From assembly GCA_965371445.1 (NCBI GenBank), contig CBDUYN010000150.1, positions 1 to 25,470 of the forward strand: a stretch of 25,470 nucleotides of DNA, read 5' to 3'. Below the pieces are notes generated by a model. That model saw only the letters and a program-made list of their open reading frames with translations. It made no database searches and was not told where the DNA came from. The DNA comes from DASWIG01 sp965371445 (GTDB lineage: Bacteria > Acidobacteriota > Thermoanaerobaculia > Multivoradales > J023). Made by a program: the position numbers and the translations under genes. This document shows, in pieces, positions 15,188 through 23,196 of the stretch. Numbering within the stretch: position 1 is the stretch's first letter; each line of letters starts with the position of its first letter.

Positions 15188-15910
15188 TCATTCGACGAGG
15201 AACCGCATCCGAACGGCGCCGAAGGTGATCTCGTCGTCGTGGCGGATCTCGATCGAGCGCTCGGCGGAAATCCGCTTCTCGTTGACCAGGGTACCGTTGG
15301 TGGTCTTCTCCTCCTGGACGAAAAAGACGTCGGCGCGGCGGAAGATCCTGGCATGGCGCCGGCTGGTCGAGATCTGCGGGTCGATCGGCGTCAGGTCGAC
15401 GTCGGGGTGGATGTCGTGGGCCGGGTCAAGGCGTCCGATCGTCACCTCGTGCTGTTTCGGGAGCACCAACTCGAGGTCGAAGGTCAAGGCGACGAGCCGC
15501 GCGTGGCCGGCCACCACCCGCTCGGTCGAGCCGCGGCTGGCGGCCTCCAGGCTGTCGTAGGCCCGCATCACCATGTCTTCCGTCGAGGCGAGGCGCGCCG
15601 AGAGCTTCCTCACCATGCGCACCGCGATGTCCGGGTTGCGGCTCAGCATGTGCGAGAAGGTACGGCGGTCGATCCGCACCAGCTTGGAGTCGGTCAAGGC
15701 ACGCAGCGTATGGCTCCGCGGCTCGTCTTCGAGCAGCGACATCTCGCCGAAAAAGTCGCTGCGCTGGAGCACGGCGATTTGTGCCTCGGTCCTACCCAGC
15801 TCCTGGAGGACCTCCACCTCGCCCCCTTGCAGCAGGAACATCAGCGTCCCAGGCTCGCCCTGCCGGAAGATCGTCTCCCCCGCTTTGAACTCGACGACGG
15901 TGTAGGCCAT
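15188..15910 (-). CDS. Cyclic-nucleotide-binding domain + FHA domain signalling protein
   Basis: 240 aa from ATG 15910, where the CNB domain begins (MAYTVVEFKAGETIFRQGEP). An in-frame ATG at 15961 would add 17 residues of low-complexity sequence, and neither has a clear Shine-Dalgarno. Residues about 1-125 form a CNB beta-roll (FLLQGGEVEVL, FFGEMSLLEDEPRSHTLRA). Residues about 150-240 form an FHA domain with VTIGR, ISTSRRHARI and TTNGTLVNEKR, the phosphothreonine-binding Arg-Ser-Asn pattern. It would link a cyclic nucleotide or similar ligand to phospho-Thr-dependent partner binding in the cytoplasm; no kinase is in the window. It lies 122 nt upstream of the ArsM-like operon on the same strand and could be co-transcribed. 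Confidence 0.85.
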   Translation of the reverse strand: MAYTVVEFKAGETIFRQGEPGTLMFLLQGGEVEVLQELGRTEAQIAVLQRSDFFGEMSLLEDEPRSHTLRALTDSKLVRIDRRTFSHMLSRNPDIAVRMVRKLSARLASTEDMVMRAYDSLEAASRGSTERVVAGHARLVALTFDLELVLPKQHEVTIGRLDPAHDIHPDVDLTPIDPQISTSRRHARIFRRADVFFVQEEKTTNGTLVNEKRISAERSIEIRHDDEITFGAVRMRFLVE

Positions 15911-16048
15911 TGGCTTAGAGATGGGTTGGCTCCCGACCCGGCCGAAGGTACGTAACACCATCGAGAAATACCGGACCGGGACAGACGGCGAGAATTCTAG
16001 CAGAGGCCGGAGGACGGTAGAAAGGACCCGCCGGCCCCGCGGGCCGAC

Positions 16049-17974
16049 CTAGCGGCAGCCGTCGGCGTATCCGGCCGAAGTCGGGCACTCGTCCTGGACG
16101 TCGGCAAAGCCATCGAGGTCGCTGTCGACGAGGTAGGGCAGGTCGAGGCCGTAGGCGTCGCGGCGGTTGCGCAGAGCGAAGGAGCGCCGCCGAAGCCCTT
16201 CGGCCCCAAGGCGTAGCCCCTCGATCTTGCCCGGCTCCCGGAAGAGCCACTCGGCGTTGAAGCGCTCGACGCCGGTGTTTCGGCCCCGCACCTCGAAACG
16301 CTCGGCGATCTCGCCATCGCCGTCGATGTCGGCCGGAACGAGCTCGGTCGAGTACAGGGTGTGGCTCCGAAGCCACGCCAGGAGGGCCTCGCGGTCCTTG
16401 ACCGGCGCGGCGGCGTAGCGGTTGCGCGGTCCCCGCGCCGCGGCGCCGTGACGGCGGATCGCCTCGTCGAGCGACATCGAGCGCCCGTCGTGGCTCCAGG
16501 GCATTCCCGTCGCGCCGTTGCCCCACAGCGGCGCGGTGCGGAAGGCGTTGACGACGCTGCCGTCGTAGCGCACGTCGGCGAGCGCCGAGCCCATCGGATG
16601 GTGCTTCAAGTCCGAGCCCAGGCCCTCCACCATGAACGAGCCGCGGTGACGGACGTACGAGCCGTCGGCGGCGACGTCGTAGAGCAGCACGAGACGTCCT
16701 TCGAGGCGCGCGGTCTCGTCGTTGTAGGCGACCTCGAAGTCGAAAAAGCGCAGGTCGCCGAGGTAGCGCTGGTGGAGGTCCGGGTGGTCGGGATCCGCGG
16801 CCTCGATCTTCCAGGTCTGCACGTGGCACCGCTCGCAGCCCCACTCGGCAAAAAGCTCCCTGCCGCGCTCGGTCTCCTCGGTCTGGCGGCCCAGGCCGGG
16901 ACGCGGGCTGTTCGTCAAGTACCACTCGGCGACGTCGAGGTCGCCCTCGGAGACCTCGTGCAGGATCCCGTCGCCGTCCGGGTCGTCGAGCGAGATGCCG
17001 ACGCTGTTTACGGACGTCCCCGCGTCGGGCGGGACGTGACCGACCCAGCTCTGCTGGAAACCGGCGTTCGAGACCTGGCTCCAGCCGTCGCCGTCCGGGT
17101 CGTAGGCGGTCGTCGGGTCGTGGGCCTGAAAGCCTGTGTGGGCGTTCCAGGGGTCCCAGACGAAGATCCGGTTCGTGGTGTTCAGGTTGAAGCGCTCCTC
17201 GCCCCAGCCGAAGACCTCGAGGATGAAGTTGTAGCCCGCCACGCCCTCGTCCGTGAGGCTCCTCGCCTCGACGTGGCGGCCCGCGGCGTCGACGAACCAG
17301 ACGCGGAAGATGTTGTTCAAATCCGGCCAACCGTCGCCGTCGCCGTCGCCGCTTGTACCGTAGTCGATGCCCGGCGCGCCAAGCGCCGGCTCGACGAGGA
17401 TCCGCCGGGCGTTCATCTCCGACGCGTCGACCCAGTTGTTTCGGTTGGTGTCGACCTGCCGCATCATCTTCTGGCGCACTTGCCAGGCGAGCATCTCGAG
17501 GATCCCGGAGCCGAAGAAATGCGGAGCGTTTCGACCCGGACCCGACTGCTTGGCAAAGTTCGTGCCGCCGCCCGCGTCGCGGTAGGGGATGTTGTGGCAA
17601 CCGCCGCAGGAGACCTGGTCGTTGCCGACGATCGCCGGGGTCTTGCCGTCGAAGAGCGTCCCCTTGAAGCTCGAGATGCCGGCGGCAAACACGCCGTCGC
17701 GTGGACGCAGCTCGCGCTGCGTCAAGTCCTTGCCCATCTTGTAGGCGAGGAAAGGATCGAAGGTCTGGAGGTACATCGAGCCGCCCACAAGCTCCGGCTC
17801 GGTCGTGTGGACCACCCGCACCCGGGGCGTTTTGATCGACAGGCCCGAAAAGTCCATGGGGCCGTCCGAGGTGTCGTTGGAAAGACCGGGGCGCTCCCCG
17901 AGCTGGCCCGCGGCCGGCACGGCGGCGAGCAGCAGGAGGGCGAGGGCTCCGACGACGACAGATTGGCGCATCAT
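16049..17974 (-). CDS. Exported di-haem cytochrome c / di-haem oxidoreductase-type protein with Ca-binding-like loops
   Basis: 641 aa from ATG 17974, with AAGGAG 7 nt upstream. Sec signal MMRQSVVVGALALLLLAAVP-AAGQ. Two haem c sites: CGGCH (123-127) and CERCH (380-384). FRTAPLWG (about 478-485) and the spacing of the two sites recall the di-haem oxidoreductase (DUF1111) and MauG/CCP-like group. Between and after the haem domains are acidic DxDxDG loops near 176, 210, 292, 331 and 549, and a thrombospondin-type-3-like end (DSDLDGFADVQDECPTS). Likely a periplasmic redox protein stabilised by Ca; the electron partner is unknown. It stands alone, between the mutM terminator and the CNB-FHA gene. 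The 138-nt gap after it (15911-16048) has a GC-rich inverted repeat but no clear terminator. Confidence 0.85.
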   Translation of the reverse strand: MMRQSVVVGALALLLLAAVPAAGQLGERPGLSNDTSDGPMDFSGLSIKTPRVRVVHTTEPELVGGSMYLQTFDPFLAYKMGKDLTQRELRPRDGVFAAGISSFKGTLFDGKTPAIVGNDQVSCGGCHNIPYRDAGGGTNFAKQSGPGRNAPHFFGSGILEMLAWQVRQKMMRQVDTNRNNWVDASEMNARRILVEPALGAPGIDYGTSGDGDGDGWPDLNNIFRVWFVDAAGRHVEARSLTDEGVAGYNFILEVFGWGEERFNLNTTNRIFVWDPWNAHTGFQAHDPTTAYDPDGDGWSQVSNAGFQQSWVGHVPPDAGTSVNSVGISLDDPDGDGILHEVSEGDLDVAEWYLTNSPRPGLGRQTEETERGRELFAEWGCERCHVQTWKIEAADPDHPDLHQRYLGDLRFFDFEVAYNDETARLEGRLVLLYDVAADGSYVRHRGSFMVEGLGSDLKHHPMGSALADVRYDGSVVNAFRTAPLWGNGATGMPWSHDGRSMSLDEAIRRHGAAARGPRNRYAAAPVKDREALLAWLRSHTLYSTELVPADIDGDGEIAERFEVRGRNTGVERFNAEWLFREPGKIEGLRLGAEGLRRRSFALRNRRDAYGLDLPYLVDSDLDGFADVQDECPTSAGYADGCR

Positions 17975-18011
17975 TGGTTGACTCCTTGATCAAGTTCCTG
18001 GAAATACAGAA

Positions 18012-18041
18012 GGGCCACGGTACGCGAGCGTGCCGTGGCCC
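18012..18041 (-). terminator. Strong hairpin terminator after mutM
   Basis: GGGCCACGG (18012-18020) pairs with CCGTGGCCC (18033-18041), and ACGC/GCGT extends the stem inward, making a very stable hairpin. In the minus sense it is followed by TTCTGTATTT, a moderate U-rich tail. It lies 57 nt beyond the mutM stop. Confidence 0.65.
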
Positions 18042-18098
18042 CTCCTCAAGAGCTGGAGGTCATTCTATCGGAGATTCGGGTCCTGACAAGGGTAAAGA

Positions 18099-18923
18099 TC
18101 AGCGCTGGCAGCCCGCACAATAAAACGTGCTCCGCCCCGCCTGGACGAGCCGGCGGATCGGCGCGGCACAGCGCGGGCACGCCTCGCCCTCACGTCCGTA
18201 GACCGAAAGCGAGACCTGGAAGTAGCCGGCGTTGCCCTCGCCATCCATGAAGTCGTTCAAGGTCGTCCCGCCCTGCTCGACGGCGTCGGCGAGGACCTCG
18301 CGCACCGCCTCGGCGAGACGGTCCCAGGTCGTTTGAGCGACGCGGGCGACGCTGCGCCGCGGATGGACCCCGGCGCGCCACAGCGACTCGCTGGCGTAGA
18401 TGTTGCCCACCCCGACGACGAGGCGGGCGTCCATCAGGAACGGCTTGACCGGGCCGCGCCGCGAGCGGGCCTGCGCCTTCAAATAGGCGCCGCCGAGCTC
18501 GCCCGCCAGGGGCTCGATCCCGAGGTGGGCAAAGTGCCGGTCCGTGGCGAGCCGCGAGCGCTTCAGGGCGAAGACCAGCCCGAAGCGCCGTGGGTCGACG
18601 AGGCGGAGCCTCTCGCCCGAGTCGAGGAAGCACCGGAAGTGCTCGTGCGGCGCCGGCTCCTCCTCGCCCGGCACCACGGTCAGCCGGCCGCTCATACCGA
18701 GGTGGACGACGAGGACGCCGTCGTCCTCGACGTCGATCAGGAGGTACTTGGCCCGGCGACGGAGACCCTCGATCCGCCGGCCCTTGAGCAGGCGACGGAG
18801 TGTGCGCAGGTCGAGCGGCTCGCGCAGCGTTTTGGTCGCCGTCTCGACGTTCTCGATCCGGCGTCCTCCGAGCCTCGGCTCGAGGCTCCGACGCAGCACT
18901 TCGACTTCGGGTAACTCGGGCAT
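18099..18923 (-). CDS. mutM: Formamidopyrimidine-DNA glycosylase (Fpg/MutM)
   Basis: 274 aa, full length for the family. It starts MPELPEVEVLRRSLEP: the processed N-terminal Pro and following Glu are the catalytic residues that excise oxidised purines (8-oxoguanine, FapyG) and cleave the AP site. K57-type lysine sits in RRRAKYLLID, then HLGMSGRL and DPRRFG. The H2TH region has VGVGNIYASESLWRAGVHP, and the zinc finger at the C-terminus has four Cys (EACPRCAAPIRRLVQAGRST, then CAGC). No obvious Shine-Dalgarno precedes ATG 18923. It diverges from the antitoxin-toxin pair across a 124-nt gap. The family assignment is secure. Confidence 0.97.
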   Translation of the reverse strand: MPELPEVEVLRRSLEPRLGGRRIENVETATKTLREPLDLRTLRRLLKGRRIEGLRRRAKYLLIDVEDDGVLVVHLGMSGRLTVVPGEEEPAPHEHFRCFLDSGERLRLVDPRRFGLVFALKRSRLATDRHFAHLGIEPLAGELGGAYLKAQARSRRGPVKPFLMDARLVVGVGNIYASESLWRAGVHPRRSVARVAQTTWDRLAEAVREVLADAVEQGGTTLNDFMDGEGNAGYFQVSLSVYGREGEACPRCAAPIRRLVQAGRSTFYCAGCQR

Positions 18924-18980
18924 GGCGGGATTCTACCCCGCTCCGTCAGGAATCGCGCCACAGCCCCCGTCGCGGCGAGG

Positions 18981-19009
18981 TTGGTGCCCCCACCTCCACG
19001 TAGTACACT
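18981..19009 (+). promoter_or_regulatory. Candidate promoter for the antitoxin gene
   Basis: TTGGTG (18981-18986), a 17-nt spacer and TACACT (19004-19009) lie 39 nt before the start codon. The match is moderate (3/6 and 4/6). Confidence 0.35.
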
Positions 19010-19047
19010 CCGCCAAGGTCAGCAGAGAACGACCAAGGAGGCCGACG

Positions 19048-19293
19048 ATGGTACTCATGCAAGCTCCCCCCAAGATGGTCTACGACGGTCACGGCAAGCT
19101 CATCGAGGTCATCGTCCGAGCCGAGGACTACCTGGCGTATCTGAGGTCGCTCGCCGCCGAGGCGGACTGGGAAAGCTTGCCGGAACACCTCCGGGACGCC
19201 ATCGACCGTATGCTGATCGATCAGGTTCGCCTCGAGAAAGAGGAGGCGCTGGACCTCGACGTCGTCCTCTCCAGCGAAAGCCATGGCGCATGA
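19048..19293 (+). CDS. Putative antitoxin of a type II toxin-antitoxin pair
   Basis: 81 aa from ATG 19048, with AAGGAGG 6 nt upstream, a near-ideal ribosome-binding site. The N-terminal PPKMVYDGHGKLIEVIVRAE followed by DYLAYL has the beta-strand, turn, strand, helix pattern of Phd/YefM- and RelB-like antitoxins (compare the general x(L/V)xDxxGKxxxVxxxxxxY form). The rest is acidic and helical (LRDAIDRMLIDQVRLEKEEA). The stop overlaps the next ATG (ATGA), the usual coupling of antitoxin to toxin. The downstream toxin is frameshifted, so the antitoxin may be an orphan. The family is called from pattern and context rather than a firm signature. Confidence 0.65.
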   Translation: MVLMQAPPKMVYDGHGKLIEVIVRAEDYLAYLRSLAAEADWESLPEHLRDAIDRMLIDQVRLEKEEALDLDVVLSSESHGA

Positions 19294-19546
19294 GCTACCG
19301 GATTGTCGTCATCGCGACGGCGTCGAAAGAGCTCAAACGCCTTGACCCTCAGATCCGGTCCCGCTTCAAGACGGTGCTGAGAGCGTTAAGGAAGATCCAA
19401 GGCCGTCCGGCGTCAAGAAGCTCTCCGGCCGAGATCGGGACTGGCGGGTGCGCGTTGGCGATTATCGGGTTTTGTACGAAATCGACGACTCCGAGATGAA
19501 GGTCGCCATTTGGCGGATCGTCCATCGCAGTGGCGCTTATCGCTGA
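19290..19546 (+). pseudogene. RelE/ParE-family toxin, frameshifted
   Basis: ATG 19290 overlaps the antitoxin stop. The first frame gives MSYRIVVIATASKELKRLDP and on to LRKIQGRP, then diverges. The RelE C-terminal core continues in the -1 frame: GVKKLSGRDRDWRVRVGDYR, then VLYEIDDSEMKVAIWRIVHR and SGAYR with a stop at 19544-19546. Adding one C within CGTCCGGCGTC (about 19419-19424) would restore a full RelE of about 85 aa, including the catalytic-region R-x-R-x-G-x-Y-R-x-x-Y. As it stands the translated product ends at TGA 19496-19498 without the catalytic half. No slippery heptamer for programmed frameshifting is visible. It is either a genuine inactivating single-base deletion or a sequencing error in a C run. 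Confidence 0.8.
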
Positions 19547-19596
19547 GCCGCGCTCGACGCTTCAAGCTTTCCCCCGCCATCGGAGGATCCCTCGCT

Positions 19597-19629
19597 GGGA
19601 GCGTTGGCGTCCCGCCTACTCTTCTTGCC
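19597..19629 (+). repeat. REP-type palindrome, third copy
   Basis: GGGAGCGTTGGCGTCCCGCC followed by TACTCTTCTTGCC matches the unit at 7013-7044 in head, palindromic core and CTCTTC tail. It is more diverged and lies about 50 nt after the broken toxin. The rest of 19547-19754 holds no gene. Confidence 0.65.
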
Positions 19630-19754
19630 TTTCTTGCCTTCTTAGACCCCAACGCGGTCCGACACAAAGCCCACGAGGCCGCGAATCCCCAGTCCTGAAG
19701 GGACTGCACAAAGGTTCGAGGGCCGAGCTCGACGAGCAGTAGTAGGATTGGCAG

Positions 19755-20360
19755 ATGATGGCACGACCTCAGTCCCTTCTCGTGGCGCTTCTCGTCGCTC
19801 TTGCGCCGGTAAGCTATGGGCAGGATGATGACGATGACATCCTCAGGAATGCCAGAATCCAGGACCTGCGAGAGGCCCTGCGCTCCGACGAGGATGCCGG
19901 CGTCCGCGGGTATGCCGCTGAAGCCTTGGGCAATCTGAGAGCGACGGAAGCGATGCCGGACCTGCGCGAGGCCCTGCGCTCCAACGTAATTGCCGGCGTC
20001 CGCCGGTCCGCCGCCGAAGCCTTGGGTGATCTGGGTGCGAAGGAAGCGGTACCAGACCTGCGCGAGGCTCTGCGCTCCAACGAGGATGTCGATGTCCGCT
20101 GGTCCGCCGCTGACGCCTTGGGCAAGCTGAGAGCGAAAGAGGCCGTGCCGGAGCTCACCGAAGCTCGTGCCGAGGATCCCGATTCAGATGTTCAAGACGC
20201 AGCGCGTAGTCGAACTGGAAGCAGGTGTAGTGGTCGCTGCCGTAACCCACGGCTTTTGAGAGACCGAGGCTCTCGTCCCGGTAGCCGCCGGCCCCGAGGG
20301 CGGCCAGAATCTCGACGTAGGCGCGGACCACCAGAGGGACGCCCAGGATCCGGACCTTGA
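19755..20360 (+). pseudogene. Exported HEAT/PBS-lyase-repeat protein, 3' end lost and fused to antisense lipase DNA
   Basis: The frame opens at ATG 19755 (AGGA 9 nt upstream) with a signal peptide (MMARPQSLLVALLVALAPVS) and an Asp5 run. HEAT units of 32 residues follow (LREALRSDEDAGVRGYAAEA and relatives, three nearly identical and a fourth starting ELTEARAEDPDSDVQDAA). The 96-nt period is also visible in the DNA. HEAT similarity stops at about 20204; the remaining 50 codons are Arg/Pro/Gly-rich and read the opposite strand of the lipase gene. The original gene was probably longer. HEAT proteins of this type are protein-binding scaffolds, here periplasmic. Whether the truncated protein still works is unknown. 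Confidence 0.7.
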
Positions 20361-20766
20361 CCCGGTCCAGCACGCCGGCCGGATGCACGGTGTCGCGAAG
20401 CTCCCGCAGGCTCGCCCCGGGCCGCATGGGCAACGCGATGAGGTGGAGCTCATCGGGGCGCGTGGGCCGCGCGTAGTCCCCCGTGAACGCACCCCAGACG
20501 ACGCGGCCGCTGGCGCCGTCCAGCAGCGTCGACCCGGTAAACCCCGGAATGACGACGATCGGGTTGCGGTCGGGGCCGGGGTGCTGTGCGGTGCGGTTGT
20601 AGAGGTCACCGAGGTCGGGCGGTGCGAAGCGAGTGGCGCAAGCCGCGGTCAACACCACCGCGCCAGCGAGAGCGAAGAGCCGCAGCGCCCAGGGAGCTCT
20701 TGCTCTCCGTTGCCTGTCGCGCCGAACCGCTCGCCGTCGAATGGGGCGGTCGAGGTCTCTACGCAT
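20155..20766 (-). pseudogene. LCAT-type lipase/acyltransferase lipoprotein, truncated before its catalytic residues
   Basis: The frame starts at ATG 20766 with a basic N-terminus and a lipobox-like LTAAC. NPIVVIPGFTGSTLLDGASG matches the oxyanion-side motif of the lecithin:cholesterol acyltransferase family. VRILGVPLVVRAYVEILAAL and YTCFQFDY follow, the point where the family continues into a D-W-R segment and the GxSxG nucleophile elbow. Similarity ends at about 20206, and the last 17 codons are antisense to the HEAT gene. The Ser-Asp-His triad is therefore absent and the protein of 203 aa should be inactive (relatives are roughly twice as long). Its breakpoint coincides with that of the HEAT gene. 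Confidence 0.75.
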
Positions 20767-20980
20767 TCATCGTTCCGTCGAGCTCCATGCTGCTGCTCGG
20801 GTGGCGACATCGTAATAACGAACGCTTTTCGCCTGTCGAAGAGAGGTACGACCACGGCTCGGAGATGGTTCAGGCACAGGGCTGCACTCCTTCGTCCAAC
20901 GGCGTCCGGCGCTAGACCTTGCCACCGCGAAGCGCCGCTCCAGGCGGCAGCTGGCTCAGCGATGGGCAGTTCCAGAAGCG
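20767..20980. other. Non-coding stretch between remnants
   Basis: I see no supported gene, repeat or promoter here. Frames stay open on both strands by composition only. Confidence 0.5.
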
Positions 20981-21205
20981 TCATAGAGTGTCGCCACCCC
21001 TCCTGAGGTGCCACCCGTTTAGAAGTCCTTTGGCTTCTTCCTCGATTTCCCAAAGGAGCTTGGCGATCATCGCTCGATACTCCTCCGGCGAGTCGTCTAC
21101 CGCGTCGCGAAATCGTACTTCTCGAAGTGGATCCCCTTGCGACGGGCCTTGTACTCCTTCGTCCGATCGATTGTAGGAGCGCGGAATGGACGGATGGCCG
21201 CATAT
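20981..21205 (-). pseudogene. Remnant of an unrecognised protein gene (C-terminal part, one frameshift)
   Basis: In the minus sense one frame reads FRAPTIDRTKEYKARRKGIH then FEKYDF. The next frame continues RDAVDDSPEEYRAMIAKLLW then EIEEEAKGLLN. Adding a single C near 21106 joins them into one plausible acidic/basic C-terminal domain. No start codon or ribosome-binding site belongs to the upstream part. I do not recognise the family. The end (GWHLRRGGDTL) overlaps a short motif repeated at 23940-23957. Confidence 0.4.
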
Positions 21206-21222
21206 CACCTATGAGGCACCCC

Positions 21223-21426
21223 GCGGCCTCCGAGCCGCCCGGAACGCGAAATCCATTCTGGATCGTGGCCTGCGAGCCGCCCGGAACGCGAAATCCATTC
21301 TGGATCGTGGCCTGCGAGCCGCCCGGGACGCGAAATCCATTCTGGATCGTGGCCTGCGAGCCGCCCGGGACGCGAAATCCATTCTGGATCGCGGCCTCCG
21401 AGCCGCCCGGAACGCGAAATCCATTT
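21223..21426. repeat. 42-bp tandem repeat, four full units plus partial flanks
   Basis: Units begin with CGAGCCGCCCGG at 21231, 21273, 21315, 21357 and 21399, an exact 42-nt period. Only a few positions vary (ggaacgc/gggacgc and gtggcctg/gcggcctc). Each unit carries a small ATCCA-ttc-TGGAT hairpin. Because 42 is divisible by 3 and no stop occurs, several frames on both strands stay open, so open frames here are not evidence of coding. Confidence 0.9.
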
Positions 21427-21549
21427 GGGTGCGGCTCTTTTGGGACATCCGTAAGCCGTTTGTTTTCAGCAGGATAGCTCCTCGAAGCAGAAGAATGATC
21501 GAAGAATTCGGCGGCATACGGCGGCTGCGAGCTGATAGCAGAGCCTTCT

Positions 21550-21576
21550 TCCCAGGAACAAATCCGGTTCCTGGGA
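21550..21576. other. Stem-loop upstream of the radical SAM remnant
   Basis: TCCCAGGAAC (21550-21559) pairs with GTTCCTGGGA (21567-21576) around a 7-nt loop, a perfect 10-bp stem. There is no T-run. Downstream, TGACGT-tcct-ACGTCA (21610-21625) is another short perfect inverted repeat before the radical SAM start. The rest of 21427-21697 shows no gene. Confidence 0.5.
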
Positions 21577-21697
21577 GCGCGCGCCAGCGCTTCGGCCGTG
21601 TCCATGGGTTGACGTTCCTACGTCATCCAGTTGACGGAAGGACACGGCACGTCGGGTCAAAAACCAGGGTGCCAAGAGAAACGAGGAGTGTGGCGCC

Positions 21698-22444
21698 ATG
21701 AAGGAGCTGAGCCTGCACATCACCGACGTTTGCCATTTCCGCTGCCAGTTCTGCGTCTGGGGGGAGACGCTGGTACAGGCCGGCGACCCGGTGCCGCTTC
21801 GTGACCTGGAACGCTTCCTGCGCGAGAACCGTGATCGCGGCTTCGAGCGCGTCAACCTCCACGGCGGCGAGCCGACCTTGCGCCGGGACCTCTTCGGTCT
21901 GCTGGCAAAGATTCGGAACCTGGGATCTCCGACGGTGTCGATCCAGACCAACGGCTGGGCTCTCGCCAACCGGCGCTTCACCGAACGGCTGATGGAGGCC
22001 GGGGTGTCGCTTTTCGTCATCTCGGTTCACGGGCCGACGCCGGAGGTGCACGACGTCTTGTCAGGCCACCCCGAGAGCCTGCGAAGGCCTCTGGAGGGGA
22101 TGGAGCACGTCCGGGCCTTGGGACAGAAGATACGAACCAATTCGGTCATCGTGCGCTCGAGCTACGTCCATCTCGACGCGATCGCCGAATTGGTGACCGG
22201 CGCGGGCGCCGCGCACGTCAATTTCTCGGGCCTTATGCCGACGGGACGGGCCTCGGCCGCCGAAGAGTCGATGATGGTCACCTACCGGGAGGTCGAGCCT
22301 TACGTCCGGCGGGCGCTCGAGGTCGCCGAGCGGCGCGGTGCCGTCGCCACGCTCGAGGGTTTTCCCCGCTGCGCCGTGCCCGGTCATGCCGAACGTTGCC
22401 TGCACCCACGCTCTACAAGGACTTGTCGAGGGTTCTTGAGCTGA
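21698..22444 (+). pseudogene. Radical SAM protein A, C-terminus lost
   Basis: Starts at ATG 21698 with GAGGAG 8 nt upstream, so expression signals are intact. The radical SAM motif is C12-HFR-C16-QF-C19, followed by LHGGEPT (54-60) and a TIM-barrel-like stretch (VSIQTNGWAL, VSLFVISVHGPTPEVHD). Similarity to the neighbouring paralogue continues to EGFPRCAVPGH near residue 230, after which the frame runs 15-20 codons of unrelated sequence to TGA 22442. The C-terminal Cys-rich domain seen in paralogue B is missing. It still encodes the whole SAM-binding barrel, so partial activity cannot be excluded. The specific family is not recognised. Confidence 0.75.
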
Positions 22445-23196
22445 TTCGCGAGTATGGCTATCCGAGGGTGCAGATGTTCACCAACGGCCGTACCTTGCGC
22501 AATCGCTGGTACGCCGAGAAGCTCGTTGAGCCAGGCGTCGGCCTTTTCTACATCTCGCTCCACGGCGCGGACGCCGAGACCCACGACTCGATCACCGAGC
22601 GGCGTCGAAGCTTCGACCAGGCCCTCGCCGGGATCCGCAACGTCAAGGAGTTGGGACAGGGCGTGCAGACGATGACCGTCGTCACGCGCCAGAACTTTCG
22701 CCAACTGAGGGCGATCGCCGAGCTCCTGATCGACACCGGGGTCGACATCGTCGACATCTCGGGGCTCTGTCCGGGCGGGCTTGCCATCCTCAACTGGGAC
22801 GACCTGGTGATCAGCTACGAGGAGGTCCTGCCTCACCTGATCGAAGCGGTCCGGACCTGCCAGGCGGCCGGTCAGGAGGTCGTGCTCGAGGGTTTCCCGT
22901 TCTGTGCCGTACGGCTTTTCGAGGAGCTGTGCGTGGAATTGGCGGGGACCCGCAAGGAGCGCATGCTCTTCCACGGCCATCTCATCGAGGACTACGACAC
23001 GTGTCTCAATTCGGTTCACAAGGTTCGTGTGCCACAGTGCGAGGGCTGCGCCGCAAGTCACCTCTGTGGCGGCGTGTACGATCGCTACGTGTCGAGCTAC
23101 GGGACCGGGTGCTACAGCTCCCTGCCGGCCTACCGTGGCCTGGGTGACGCCCGTCCGGTGCCGACGTTCGGGCGATGGGTGGCGGAGAGCGTCTGA
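22396..23196 (+). pseudogene. Radical SAM protein B, N-terminus (CxxxCxxC) lost
   Basis: Homology begins abruptly at PTLYKDLSRVLELIREYGYP (P at 22405), exactly where GGEPT should be, so the SAM-cluster cysteines are absent. The barrel (VQMFTNGRTL, VGLFYISLHGADAETHD, VDIVDISGLCPGG) and the C-terminal SPASM-like Cys set (DTCLNSVHKVRVPQCEGC, then SHLCGGVYDRY) are intact to TGA 23194. No ATG or ribosome-binding site precedes it; the only start in frame is a TTG at 22396. It is a close paralogue of A in matching segments. A deletion that joined the 3' part of A to the 5' part of B explains both ends. Confidence 0.75.

Noticed and set aside
19400..19430. Programmed -1 frameshift in the toxin gene
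   Set aside because: No X-XXY-YYZ slippery heptamer or downstream pseudoknot is visible; a single missing C is simpler.
21223..21426. CRISPR array
   Set aside because: The whole 42-bp unit is repeated with no variable spacers.
22390..22444. Programmed frameshift joining the two radical SAM frames
   Set aside because: Both frames contain the same barrel region, so a fusion would duplicate the barrel; there is no slippery site.
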